Source: Prevotellaceae bacterium (GTDB taxonomy: Bacteria > Bacteroidota > Bacteroidia > Bacteroidales > Bacteroidaceae). From it: a DNA stretch of 9,776 bases. The notes beneath the pieces were generated by a model that saw only the letters and a program-made list of their open reading frames with translations, ran no database searches and was not told where the DNA came from. Location: contig JAJPYP010000260.1 in NCBI GenBank assembly GCA_021204885.1, positions 1 to 9,776 of the forward strand, in the 5' to 3' direction. Shown piece after piece: positions 1-7,427 of the stretch. Numbering within the stretch: the first letter of the stretch is position 1; every line of letters begins with the position of its first letter. The position numbers were made by a program, and so were the translations under genes.

Positions 1-156
1 TTCGGCAGGGTCTGTTCAAGCGCTTCGGCAGGGTCTGTTCAAGCGCTTCGGCAGGTCTGTTCAAGCGCTTCGATAGACCGAATGGAAGCGCTTCGATAAG
101 GTGTATGGAAGCGCTTCGATAAGGTGTATGGAAGCGCTTCGATAGATATAAAGAAA
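1..156. repeat. 23-base tandem repeat array, runs off the left edge
   Basis: Six full units follow head to tail: 20-42, 43-64 (one base short), 65-87, 88-110, 111-133 and 134-156. A partial unit at 1-19 is identical to 24-42, so the array continues to the left of the window. Each unit begins GCGCTTCG and ends in AA, so every junction makes the palindrome AAGCGCTT; units 88-110 and 111-133 are identical. The middle of the unit varies (GGCAGGGTCTGTTC, ATAAGGTGTATGG and others). The period is not a multiple of three, no reading frame runs through the array, and there are no unique spacers, so it is neither coding nor CRISPR. It lies beyond the 3' end of the susD-like gene. Function unknown. Confidence 0.9.
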
Positions 157-185
157 GCGCTTGCGTAGCGTTACGCAAGCGCTTT
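154..185 (-). terminator. Perfect 14-bp hairpin, possible susCD terminator
   Basis: Arms 154-167 (AAAGCGCTTGCGTA) and 172-185 (TACGCAAGCGCTTT) are exact reverse complements around a 4-base loop. Read on the minus strand, the hairpin is followed by TTCTTTATATC, a T-rich but imperfect tail, so it could stop the susCD transcript about 240 bases past the susD stop codon. On the plus strand no T-run follows. Both arms carry the AAGCGCTT core of the neighbouring tandem repeats, so it may instead be a specialised end unit of that array. The hairpin is certain; its role as a terminator is inference. Confidence 0.5.
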
Positions 186-216
186 ATGATATAAAGAACA
201 AAACTTGAATAGAGTT

Positions 217-394
217 CTTCGGAGGCCGAAGGCCGACCAAGCCTCCCCTATGAGGGGAGGTTTAGAGGGGTGGTGAGCAATGTTATAAGCGGCAGCGCCG
301 CTTCGGAGGCCGAAGGCCGACCAAGCCTCCCCTCTACGAGGGGAGATGAGCTTTCTTAGAGGGGTGGTGAGCAATGTTATAAGCGGCAGCGCCG
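217..394. repeat. Tandem duplication of a hairpin-bearing intergenic element (84 and 94 bases)
   Basis: Copy A is 217-300 and copy B is 301-394, directly abutting. They share an identical first 33 bases (CTTCGGAGGCCGAAGGCC onward) and an identical last 39 bases (TTAGAGGGGTGGTGAGC to the end). Only the middle differs: copy A has the hairpin CCTCCCCT-ATG-AGGGGAGG (242-260), and copy B has CTCCCCTC-TAC-GAGGGGAG (327-345) plus about 10 extra bases. A second small hairpin, GGCC-GAA-GGCC, lies in each head. The CCTCCCC/GGGGTGG style resembles intergenic repeats common in Bacteroidales genomes. No reading frame here is believable as a gene. It could affect the 3' end of the susCD mRNA, but this is not shown. 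Confidence 0.85.
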
Positions 395-424
395 CCGCTG
401 TCCGCGCTTCTTCTTGTGTTCGGT

Positions 425-2194
425 TCAATAACCGGGATTCTGGTCGTCTTTCATCAACGGGTTGAAGTCGATGGCCTCTTGGGGAATGGGCATGAGCATC
501 AGGCGGGAGTCCCATACCTTCTTTACCAGCAGGTCGCCGGCCGGGTTGTAGGTGGGCCCGTCCATGTACTCCTTGCAATACTCGTTGCCGTAGCGGCGCA
601 CGTCGTGGAAGCGTTGGCCTTCGCCCGCCAATTCGATGCGGCGCTCGTTGCGCACGAACTCGATGGCATCCTCTTTCGTGAGGCTTTCAGGCACGGCGGG
701 CATGCCACACCGGTCGCGTAGCTGGTTGAGTGCCTCTTGCACGCTGCTGTCCCAACCGGTTGTCTCAATATGGGCTTCGGCGTAAGTGAGCAGCACTTCC
801 GCATAGCGGATGACAGGGTAATCGCAGGGAGAGTTGGCGTTGTCGAACGACTCCAACGCCACCATCTTGCGGAAGGCGAAGCCCGACCACGACTCGTTGG
901 TGTTCTTGTTGAAGTTGTCGGGGTTGAAGATGAAGTACTGCACGCCTTTGCCCACTAACTCGTGCCATCCCTTGAAGGGGAATACCAACGAGGCATACAG
1001 ACGGCTGTCGCGGTTGCGGAACTCCTGCATGTAGGCGTATCGCATCAGGTCGGTTTGCTGCACTTGGTTGCGGTAGGCGGTCTGGTCGTTGGCGCTCTCC
1101 TTGAAGTCGGCCCACATGGCGGCATAGTCGGCTTTGCGGGTCTCCATGGAGACAGGTTGCGGCAGCGTGCGTCCGTCGGCGTTCCAGTAGGCATCCACCA
1201 AATCTTGCATGGGCTCGTACGAGCAGTAGCCTTGGTAGGGGGAGAGGCTTTGGGTGAGCATGTAGACGTAGCGCTGCCACTCCATGCTGTAGTGGTCGGC
1301 CTGATGCTCACGGGTAACGACATATTCGGGGTTGGTGGGGTTGGCGTTCTCGTCGAACCACAGGGCTTCGTAGCTGAACAGGCCTTGGATGAACTTCTCC
1401 TTGTCGATGCCCATGGCGTCGTAGTCCATGTAGTCGTCCATCTCGTCGGCCTCCAATTGCTGCGCGTCGTTCAAGGGGATGGTAAGGCGGAAGAGGGAGT
1501 GGCCGCTCTTTGCCATCACCTCCTTGGCGTCTTTCTCGGCCTCCTCGTACAGGCCGAAGTAGAGGGCGGCGCGTGCCCTGAGTGCCAAGGCACCCCAGCG
1601 GGTGATGCGTCCCTTCTCGTAGAGGTAGCCGCCCGCATAGCTTTCGGGCAGTATGGAGGCGATGTCGTCTAACTCGTCAAGGATGAAGGCTTGCACTTGC
1701 TCGGCCGGGTCGCGTGCCACATTGGGCGCGTCGTAGGCAAGCACGTCGGTCACGATGGCTATCTTGCCGAAATAGCGGGTGAGCCTGAGGTAGCTGAAGG
1801 CACGGAAGAAGCGGGCTTCGGCCTTCATGCGGGTGCGCAGGGCTTCGTCCATGTCGCACGACTCCACGTGTTCCAAGAAGTTGTTCACGATGCGCACGGT
1901 CTCGAAGTTGTAGCTTCCATAACTCTGGGTGGGGCTGATGCCGTTCTGTTGCACTAATTCCATGTTCCCGTCCCATGCGTTGTGGCTGTGGGCGTTGTCG
2001 GTGCAGCATTCGTCGTAGAGCATGCATCCGCTCAGCTCGGCATAACAGCTGTTCAGGCCATACCAAGCGTCTTTCTCCGTCTTCCAGAAGTTCTCGGCCG
2101 ACATGTCGGACGGTGGTATCACGTCCAAGTCGCAAGCCGCCAAAAGGCTTGCGGCGCACAGGCCGGAGAGCAGGTATTTTATCTTGTTTCTCAT
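425..2194 (-). CDS. SusD/RagB-family outer-membrane glycan-binding lipoprotein
   Basis: This is the surface glycan-binding partner of the SusC-type channel encoded just before it. The 589-residue length fits the family. A lipoprotein signal peptide is clear: charged MRNKIK, a hydrophobic stretch, then the lipobox LLAAC with the lipidated cysteine at residue 21. Family landmarks follow in order: SAENFWKTEKDAWYGLNSCY (32-51), the TPR-like helix KAEARFFRAFSYLRLTRYFG (124-143), a helical repeat near 195-230, and the C-terminal signature RNERRIELAGEGQRFHDVRR (515-534). The C-terminus ends in IDFNPLMKDDQNPGY, also usual for SusD proteins. Four cysteines cluster at 50-64. The start is set by the signal peptide; it sits 19 bases after the susC stop codon, with only a weak AAGAGA upstream, so the two genes are co-transcribed. 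The ligand cannot be read from the sequence; the uronate genes nearby suggest a uronate-containing oligosaccharide. No truncation is seen. Confidence 0.95.
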   Translation of the reverse strand: MRNKIKYLLSGLCAASLLAACDLDVIPPSDMSAENFWKTEKDAWYGLNSCYAELSGCMLYDECCTDNAHSHNAWDGNMELVQQNGISPTQSYGSYNFETVRIVNNFLEHVESCDMDEALRTRMKAEARFFRAFSYLRLTRYFGKIAIVTDVLAYDAPNVARDPAEQVQAFILDELDDIASILPESYAGGYLYEKGRITRWGALALRARAALYFGLYEEAEKDAKEVMAKSGHSLFRLTIPLNDAQQLEADEMDDYMDYDAMGIDKEKFIQGLFSYEALWFDENANPTNPEYVVTREHQADHYSMEWQRYVYMLTQSLSPYQGYCSYEPMQDLVDAYWNADGRTLPQPVSMETRKADYAAMWADFKESANDQTAYRNQVQQTDLMRYAYMQEFRNRDSRLYASLVFPFKGWHELVGKGVQYFIFNPDNFNKNTNESWSGFAFRKMVALESFDNANSPCDYPVIRYAEVLLTYAEAHIETTGWDSSVQEALNQLRDRCGMPAVPESLTKEDAIEFVRNERRIELAGEGQRFHDVRRYGNEYCKEYMDGPTYNPAGDLLVKKVWDSRLMLMPIPQEAIDFNPLMKDDQNPGY

Positions 2195-2213
2195 TGTCTC
2201 TTGTTTTAATTGG

Positions 2214-5200
2214 TTATAAAGATACGTTCACGCCAAGGGCCACCGACTTGATGCCCATGCTGTATATCACGCCTCCGGCCGTCTCGGGGTCGAAGTCGCC
2301 CATGGCCTTGTCGGCACGGATGGTGAAGAGGTTCTCGCCCGTAAGGAAGACCTTCAACGACTCCATGCCCCACCTTGTCACCAACGGCTTGGGAAGCTTG
2401 TAGGCCAAGGTGATGGTCTTGAAGCGGAAGTAGTCGGAATCGAACAGGTGGCTGGAATTGAAGTTGCGGTTGTAGGTGAAGTGCGGGCTGCTTGCCGAAT
2501 AGAGGCGGGGATAGACGGCGTGCGGGTTGGGGTTCTCTTCGGTCCATCGCTTCAAGTGGAACTTGCGCGGTTGGTCGGTGCCTTGGTAGAAGGGATGGAT
2601 GCCGTACACGTCGAACGCCACTTTCGTGCCGCACACGCCTTGCCCGAAGATGTTCAGCTCAAGTCCTTTCCACTCCACGTCGAGCCTCACGCCGTAGGTG
2701 AAGTCAGGCACGTCGTTGCCTATGATAGTGCGGTCGTCGGCGGTGATGGCCTCGCCCCACTGCACCTCCTTGCGTTGCGGCACGTACTTGGTGTCGCCCG
2801 CATTGGGTGTGACGCCGCTCAGCGTGTAGTAGTGGCCCGCGTCGATTTCGGCTTGGGTGTAGAGGCCGTCGGCCTTGTAACCGAAGAAGGAGCCCACGGG
2901 ATATCCTTCGCGCAAGATGTACTGGATGGAACTGCTCGCATAGCTTATCATGTTGTTGGAGGTGCCCATCTTGACCACGCGGTTGCGGTTGGTGGCGATG
3001 TTCACGCCCACGGTGTATTTCACCGGCCCTATGTGGTGACGGTGGTTCACGGCCAGCTCGAAGCCGCTGTTCTTCACCTTGCCGAAGTTCTGCGAGGGGT
3101 TCTCGATGATGCCCGTCTCGTAAGGCACGTTGTACTCAAGCAGGATGTCGCTCGTCTTCTTGAGGTAGTAATCGGCGGTCACGTCGAGCATGCCGCCCCA
3201 CAGGGTGAAGTCCACGCCCACGTCGGTCAACGCCACCTTCTCCCAACCCAGGGAGGTGTTGGCGGGCTTGTTCTCTTTCATGCCCATCACGTCCTCGTCG
3301 CTGAAGGTGTAGTGTGTCCACGAGGTGTAGGTTTGGAAATAGTCGTAGTAACCCACGTTGTTGATGTTGCCCAGCGTGCCGTAAGAGGCGCGGAGTTTCA
3401 GGTTGTCTATCCAAGTGACGTTCTTCAGGAAAGGCTCTTCGCTCATCCTCCAGCCCACGGAGAAGGAGGGGAACCAACCCCAACGGTGGTCTTTGTGGAA
3501 TCGCGAGGAGGCGTCGGCACGCAGGTTGGCCTCGAAGAGGTAGCGCCCCATAAGGCTGTAGTTCACGCGGCCGAAGTAGGAGAGCATCTTGTACTCGCTC
3601 ATGGAACCGCCGTTGAGGTAGCGTGGCCCCGTAGAGGCGCCGGCGCTGATGTCGGTGAAGCCGTCGCCGGGGAAGTCTTGCCGTTGCGCGTAGAGCTGCT
3701 CGTACTTGTAATGCTCGTAGGAGGTACCCGCCAATACGCTCAGGTTGTGTATCGCCTTGCTCCAGTCATACTTGGCGGTGGCCGTATAGAGCATGGTGGA
3801 GTAGCTTAGCCAAGAGACGCTCATGTAGTTCGTCTCGTTTCCCGTGCCGGTAATCTCCTCGCCCGAGAAGAAGTTGTGCACGTTGTCCTGCAATGCCGTG
3901 TAGGACTTGTTCTTGTACTCGTCCATGCGGTAGCTGCCCTCTCCGCTGATGACCAATCCCTTGACCGGCTTGATGTCGAAGCCCAAGTCGTAGATGGTGT
4001 TCTCGTCCTTGGTCTTGCCCCAGTCGCCGGTGGAGAGCCCGCGCAAGGGGTTGTAGTTGATAAGGCGGGTCTCGGCTATCTTGCCGCCGTTTACCGTGCC
4101 CCATTCACCGTTGGACTGCTTGGCCACGAAAGTGGAGGGAACTGTCTGGAAGGTGCCGATGCTGAGTGCCCCGCAGTTGCGGTCGTCCAAGCGCTGGATA
4201 AACTTGACGTTCGTCTTCACGGTGAGCCAGCGGGTCACGTCGGCAGCCACGTTCAGGTTCAGGTTGTAGCGGTTCATGTCCTGCCCGGGAATGTACTTGT
4301 TCTTATAGGTATAGCCCAAGCCGGCATAGTAGCGCACCCTTTCCGAGCCGCCGTTCACGCCGATGGAGTGCTGGGTGGTGACCACGTTCTTCCCCAACAG
4401 GTCGTTCCAGCGGGTATTGGGATACAAGTCGGGCTTGGAGCCGTCGCGGAACCAGCCTATCTCTTCTTCCGTATAGCCTTGGTACTTGCCGCCGGCGGGG
4501 TTGGCGTTGTACAGGGCTTCGTTGTAGAGCAGGGCATAGTCGTCGGAATTGACGAAGTCGAGCAGGTAGGTGGGGTTGTTCAAGGAGACGTAGCCGCTGT
4601 AAGTGACGTTCATCTTCTCTTTCTTCCCTTGCTTGGTGGTGACTAATACCACGCCGTAAGCGGCACGCGATCCGTAGATGGAGGCCGATGCGGCGTCTTT
4701 CAGGAAGGAGACTGACTCGATGCTGTTGGGGTCGAGCTCGGAGAAGAGGGTGGCGGTGGCTATCACCCCGTCGATGACATAGAGCGGCTCGGAGGTGCCC
4801 AAGTTGCCGCGTCCGCGGAAGTTGATGCTCACGTCGGAACCGGGACGGTTGATGACGGTAACGCCCGGCACGAGCCCTTGCAGCGTGGCCATCACGTCGG
4901 TCTGTACCCGCTCTTTGATGGCATCGGTGCCCACGGAGGCTACGGAACCTGTCAAGTCTACCTTCTTTTGCGTGCCGTAGCCCACCACCACGACCTCTTC
5001 CAACGTTTCGGCCTCTTCGCGTAATACCGCCTGCACGGTGCGGGTGTCGGTTACGGTTATTTGCAAGGTCTTGTACCCTATGTAACTCACTTGCAGTTTC
5101 ACCGGCAGTGCCTCGACGGTGAGTGAGAAGTTCCCTTCCATGTCCGTGATACTGCCGGCGGTGGAGCCTACAACCACGACGGAGGCGCCGATAACGGGCG

Positions 5201-5360
5201 CTTTTGCCGTGTCGGTTACCCGGCCATGGAGGGTGACGCGCTTTGCCTGCATGGCTGTGGGTATGGCGCCCATGGCGATGTGGGCCCAAAGCAGCAACGA
5301 GGCAATCAAAACCCAAGGTGCGGTGCGCACCTTGCCAATTGTACATGGTTCATTTTTCAT
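2214..5360 (-). CDS. SusC/RagA-family TonB-dependent outer-membrane transporter
   Basis: This is the outer-membrane beta-barrel channel that imports oligosaccharides captured by its SusD partner, powered by TonB. I chose the ATG at 5360, giving 1048 residues. From there a signal peptide is evident (charged MKNEPCTIGKVR, hydrophobic core about 16-30, ending near AMGA), whereas the open frame upstream to 5486 is polar and would bury it. Domains in order: a carboxypeptidase-regulatory-like domain (about 42-115, VTLHGRVTDTAKAPVIGASV onward); the TonB box region EEVVVVGYGTQKK (121-133); the plug with YVIDGV (194-199) and the SusC hallmark LKDAASASIYGSRAAYG (220-236); then the barrel to the C-terminus. 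The length is normal and the frame is intact. No FecR or anti-sigma-interacting N-terminal extension is seen, so control by a hybrid two-component or similar sensor elsewhere is more likely than by an ECF sigma pair. Substrate unknown; a uronate-containing glycan is inferred from the neighbours. Confidence 0.95.
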   Translation of the reverse strand: MKNEPCTIGKVRTAPWVLIASLLLWAHIAMGAIPTAMQAKRVTLHGRVTDTAKAPVIGASVVVVGSTAGSITDMEGNFSLTVEALPVKLQVSYIGYKTLQITVTDTRTVQAVLREEAETLEEVVVVGYGTQKKVDLTGSVASVGTDAIKERVQTDVMATLQGLVPGVTVINRPGSDVSINFRGRGNLGTSEPLYVIDGVIATATLFSELDPNSIESVSFLKDAASASIYGSRAAYGVVLVTTKQGKKEKMNVTYSGYVSLNNPTYLLDFVNSDDYALLYNEALYNANPAGGKYQGYTEEEIGWFRDGSKPDLYPNTRWNDLLGKNVVTTQHSIGVNGGSERVRYYAGLGYTYKNKYIPGQDMNRYNLNLNVAADVTRWLTVKTNVKFIQRLDDRNCGALSIGTFQTVPSTFVAKQSNGEWGTVNGGKIAETRLINYNPLRGLSTGDWGKTKDENTIYDLGFDIKPVKGLVISGEGSYRMDEYKNKSYTALQDNVHNFFSGEEITGTGNETNYMSVSWLSYSTMLYTATAKYDWSKAIHNLSVLAGTSYEHYKYEQLYAQRQDFPGDGFTDISAGASTGPRYLNGGSMSEYKMLSYFGRVNYSLMGRYLFEANLRADASSRFHKDHRWGWFPSFSVGWRMSEEPFLKNVTWIDNLKLRASYGTLGNINNVGYYDYFQTYTSWTHYTFSDEDVMGMKENKPANTSLGWEKVALTDVGVDFTLWGGMLDVTADYYLKKTSDILLEYNVPYETGIIENPSQNFGKVKNSGFELAVNHRHHIGPVKYTVGVNIATNRNRVVKMGTSNNMISYASSSIQYILREGYPVGSFFGYKADGLYTQAEIDAGHYYTLSGVTPNAGDTKYVPQRKEVQWGEAITADDRTIIGNDVPDFTYGVRLDVEWKGLELNIFGQGVCGTKVAFDVYGIHPFYQGTDQPRKFHLKRWTEENPNPHAVYPRLYSASSPHFTYNRNFNSSHLFDSDYFRFKTITLAYKLPKPLVTRWGMESLKVFLTGENLFTIRADKAMGDFDPETAGGVIYSMGIKSVALGVNVSL

Positions 5361-5599
5361 AATATGTATGGAGTTAGATATGTATTGTAGGCAGGGTACT
5401 TGGGGTACCTCCGTCTGTTTAACGAAAGTGTCGTGTACATGGACTTGCCCCTGCACGCGGCCGGTGCATGGGTTCCGTGTTGTCAATTATCCTTACGTGA
5501 AGGAGAACTGTCGGCAGCGCCTTGGTTTGAAGCGTTGCCAGGGGCTTTTGGGGTTGGCGGTATGCATAGATTTAGATATTTTAGGGGTTAATACTGTTG
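5361..5599 (-). promoter_or_regulatory. Long 5' leader of the susC-susD transcript
   Basis: From the predicted promoter, transcription would begin near 5592, leaving a leader of roughly 230 bases before the susC ATG. No tRNA, known riboswitch or strong hairpin stands out by eye. No Shine-Dalgarno sequence precedes the ATG (ATACATATT directly upstream), as is common in this phylum. The last 126 bases are open in the susC frame from an upstream ATG at 5486, but that peptide does not look like a signal sequence. Long leaders upstream of susC-like genes can be targets of post-transcriptional control in Bacteroides; whether this one is cannot be seen here. Confidence 0.45.
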
Positions 5600-5660
5600 C
5601 AAATATAGCATTAGCCTGCTAAACGGCAACATTTAAAAGGAATATTTTTTCATATTTTTT
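5600..5660 (-). promoter_or_regulatory. Bacteroides-type promoter for susCD with upstream A-tracts
   Basis: On the minus strand, GTTG at 5630-5627 (the -33 element TTG) is followed by exactly 19 bases and then TATATTTG at 5607-5600, a full match to the -7 consensus TAnnTTTG used by the primary sigma factor of Bacteroides. Upstream, two AAAAAA tracts (5660-5655 and 5650-5645) are centred 10 bases apart, so they face the same side of the helix and resemble an UP element or bent DNA. The site lies about 240 bases before the susC start and after the end of the uxaBA operon, so susCD can be transcribed on its own. Confidence 0.75.
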
Positions 5661-5700
5661 GCAGCCGAAGCGTGCTTCATCTCCTTTGGCGTTGATTGTC

Positions 5701-5719
5701 AAAAGGGTAGCGGCTGCCC
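5701..5719 (-). terminator. Weak candidate terminator behind the uxaBA operon
   Basis: Minus strand 5719-5705 reads GGGCAGCCGCTACCC, a short imperfect hairpin (GGGcAG against CTaCCC with one mismatch), followed directly by TTTT at 5704-5701. It begins 7 bases after the stop codon of the epimerase remnant, a sensible place to end the uxaB-uxaA transcript. The stem is short and the T-run has only four bases, so read-through into susCD is possible. Confidence 0.3.
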
Positions 5720-5725
5720 TTCTCT

Positions 5726-5908
5726 TCACCGTTCCATCACTTCCATGCACATGCGGCTGTTGTGACAGGGGTATTTCCAGAAGTCGGACTTGTCGTCGTG
5801 GGTATTGACGATGTCGTCGGCACAAAAGCTCCTATGCCACTCGCCGGCTTCGCGGTCTATCAGGTGCCACTTGATGAACGCCCGGTAACGGATGGCATTT
5901 TTGTAAAG
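5726..5908 (-). pseudogene. C-terminal remnant of a probable AGE-family sugar epimerase/isomerase
   Basis: Read on the minus strand from 5908 to the TGA at 5728-5726, the frame encodes about 60 residues: LYKNAIRYRAFIKWHLID, then REAGEWHRSF, CADDIVNTHDDKSDFWKY and PCHNSRMCMEVMER. The pattern GEWHRSF followed by DDKSDFWK.P.HNSRMC.E resembles, from memory, the C-terminal end of the N-acylglucosamine 2-epimerase (AGE) family, enzymes of roughly 400 residues. There is no start codon at the front and an in-frame TAG at 5911-5909; only 22 bases separate the open frame from the uxaA stop codon, so the first 300 or more residues are gone. Because the conserved tail stays in one open frame, the loss looks like a single deletion rather than slow decay. 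A sugar isomerase or epimerase would have suited this catabolic operon. The family is assigned by motif only and the original substrate is unknown. Confidence 0.7.
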
Positions 5909-5930
5909 CTATATTATCGCGAACGGTAAC

Positions 5931-7418
5931 TTACAGCGTCACCCCTTGTTTGAGTATGGCCATGCCACGGTAGCCCTTTTGCTCGTTGAGGGCAGGACGG
6001 CCGCCGGCCACATCTACCACAAAGCCGATGAACTTCTGGAGCAGGACGGGCATGGGCTCGCCATCTACTAAGGTGCCCGCGTTGAAGTCAATCCAAGTGG
6101 GTTTATGGGTATAGAGGGGCGTGTTGGTAGATACCTTGACGGTGGGGACGAAGGCACCGAAGGGAGTGCCGCGCCCGGTGGTGAAAAGCACCATTTGGCA
6201 ACCGGCGGCACCCAAGGCGGTACTGGCCACGAGGTCGTTGCCGGGGGCGCTGAGCAGGTTCAGACCGCAAGTGACGAGGCGGTCGCCATAGTCCAAGACA
6301 TCCATCACCATGCTGCTGCCCGACTTCTGCACGCAACCCAATGACTTCTCTTCCAAGGTGGAGATACCGCCTGCCTTGTTGCCGGGAGAGGGATTCTCGT
6401 AGACGGGCTGGCCGCTTTGCAGGAAGTATTGCTTGAAGTCGTTGACCATCTTCACGGTGCGTTGGAATACGGCCTCGTCGCGGCAACGGTTCATCAACAG
6501 CGTCTCGGCACCGAACATCTCGGGCACTTCCGTGAGTACCGTGGTGCCGCCTTGTGCCGCCAAGTAATCGGAGAAGCAGCCCAATAAAGGATTGGCGGTG
6601 ATGCCCGACAGTCCGTCCGAGCCGCCGCATTTCAGTCCTATCTTAAGCTTGGAGAGGGGCACGTCCGTGCGTTTGTCCGCTCGTGCCGAGGCATACAGTT
6701 CCCGCAGTAGCCGCATGCCCTCGGCCATCTCGTCGTCAGCCTCTTGGCAAACAAGCAGGCGCACACGTTCCCTGTCGTGTTCGCCTATGGAGTCGAAGAA
6801 TGGGTGCGGCTGGTTGTTCTCGCATCCCAAGCCCACTATGAGTACGCCCCCGGCATTGGGATGCAGTGCCATGTCGCGCAGTATCTTGCGCGTGTGCTCA
6901 TGGTCGTCGCCTAATTGGGAGCAGCCGTAGTTGTGGGGGAAGGCGACGATGGCATCCACGCCTTCGCACCCGGTCTCTTCACGCAGTCGTGCCGCAAGAC
7001 TTTCGGCCACGCCGTTTACGCAACCCACGGTGGGAATTATCCAAATCTCATTCCGGATGCCTACGTCGCCGTTCTTGCGAAGGTATCCCTTGAACGTGCG
7101 TCCCTCGTCGGTGAAGCGCTGCCGTGTGAAAGCGGGGGTGTAGGTGTAGCTGCCGATGCCCGACAGGTTGGTCTTCACGTTCTTCTCTGAGAGCAGGCTG
7201 CCGCGCTTCACCTCCGTTATGGTATGCGATACGGGAAAGCCGTATTTCACTACCATATCTCCCTTGGCGAAATCCTTGAGGGCTATCTTGTGCCCGGCAG
7301 GGATTGCCTCTTTTAAAGGAAAGACTTGCCCGTTCAGCACGATGGTCGTTCCTTGGGGAAGTGGACGAAGGGCTACCGCCAAATTGTCTTCAGGGTTGAT
7401 TTGGATATAGTCTGTCAT
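5931..7418 (-). CDS. uxaA: Altronate dehydratase
   Basis: This cytoplasmic enzyme dehydrates D-altronate to 2-keto-3-deoxygluconate, the last step specific to the galacturonate branch. At 495 residues it matches the length of E. coli UxaA. An N-terminal SAF-type domain (about 1-75, beginning INPEDNLAVALRPLPQGT) precedes the large dehydratase domain. Conserved stretches visible there include GIRNEIWIIPTVGCVNG (120-136), FPHNYGCSQLGDDHEHT (160-176), VGLGCENNQ (195-203), LKCGGSDGLSGITANPLLG (262-280) and GRGTPFGAFVPTVKVSTN (415-432). These histidines and cysteines probably contribute to the metal-dependent active site. The ATG at 7418 lies 9 bases after the uxaB stop codon, with AAAAGG overlapping the uxaB end, so the two are translated from one mRNA. 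The gene looks intact. Confidence 0.95.
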   Translation of the reverse strand: MTDYIQINPEDNLAVALRPLPQGTTIVLNGQVFPLKEAIPAGHKIALKDFAKGDMVVKYGFPVSHTITEVKRGSLLSEKNVKTNLSGIGSYTYTPAFTRQRFTDEGRTFKGYLRKNGDVGIRNEIWIIPTVGCVNGVAESLAARLREETGCEGVDAIVAFPHNYGCSQLGDDHEHTRKILRDMALHPNAGGVLIVGLGCENNQPHPFFDSIGEHDRERVRLLVCQEADDEMAEGMRLLRELYASARADKRTDVPLSKLKIGLKCGGSDGLSGITANPLLGCFSDYLAAQGGTTVLTEVPEMFGAETLLMNRCRDEAVFQRTVKMVNDFKQYFLQSGQPVYENPSPGNKAGGISTLEEKSLGCVQKSGSSMVMDVLDYGDRLVTCGLNLLSAPGNDLVASTALGAAGCQMVLFTTGRGTPFGAFVPTVKVSTNTPLYTHKPTWIDFNAGTLVDGEPMPVLLQKFIGFVVDVAGGRPALNEQKGYRGMAILKQGVTL

Positions 7419-7427
7419 AAGGGAATG

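Noticed and set aside
1..156. CRISPR array
   Set aside because: Units are contiguous and degenerate with no unique spacers of uniform length, and no cas gene is in the window.
171..578. Minus-strand open frame of 135 codons over the left repeats and the susD 3' end
   Set aside because: It overlaps susD in another frame and translates the duplicated intergenic repeat twice, giving the same peptide twice; not a gene.
962..1672. Plus-strand open frame of 236 codons opposite susD
   Set aside because: Antisense shadow of the conserved SusD frame.
2448..3809. Long plus-strand open frame (453 codons) opposite susC
   Set aside because: It is antisense to a clearly conserved SusC barrel; its composition (Val, Gly, His, Ala-rich) is what GC-rich codons give when read backwards, and it lacks any recognisable domain.
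3876..4646. Plus-strand open frame of 256 codons opposite susC
   Set aside because: Same reason: antisense shadow with low-complexity Val/Gly/His composition.
5361..5486. Upstream ATG extension of SusC by 42 residues
   Set aside because: The extension is polar, would place the signal peptide inside the protein, and has no signal-like features; the ATG at 5360 gives a normal SusC precursor.
5619..5825. Minus-strand open frame of 68 codons between uxaA and susC
   Set aside because: It runs across the promoter and A-tracts and is out of frame with the conserved epimerase tail.
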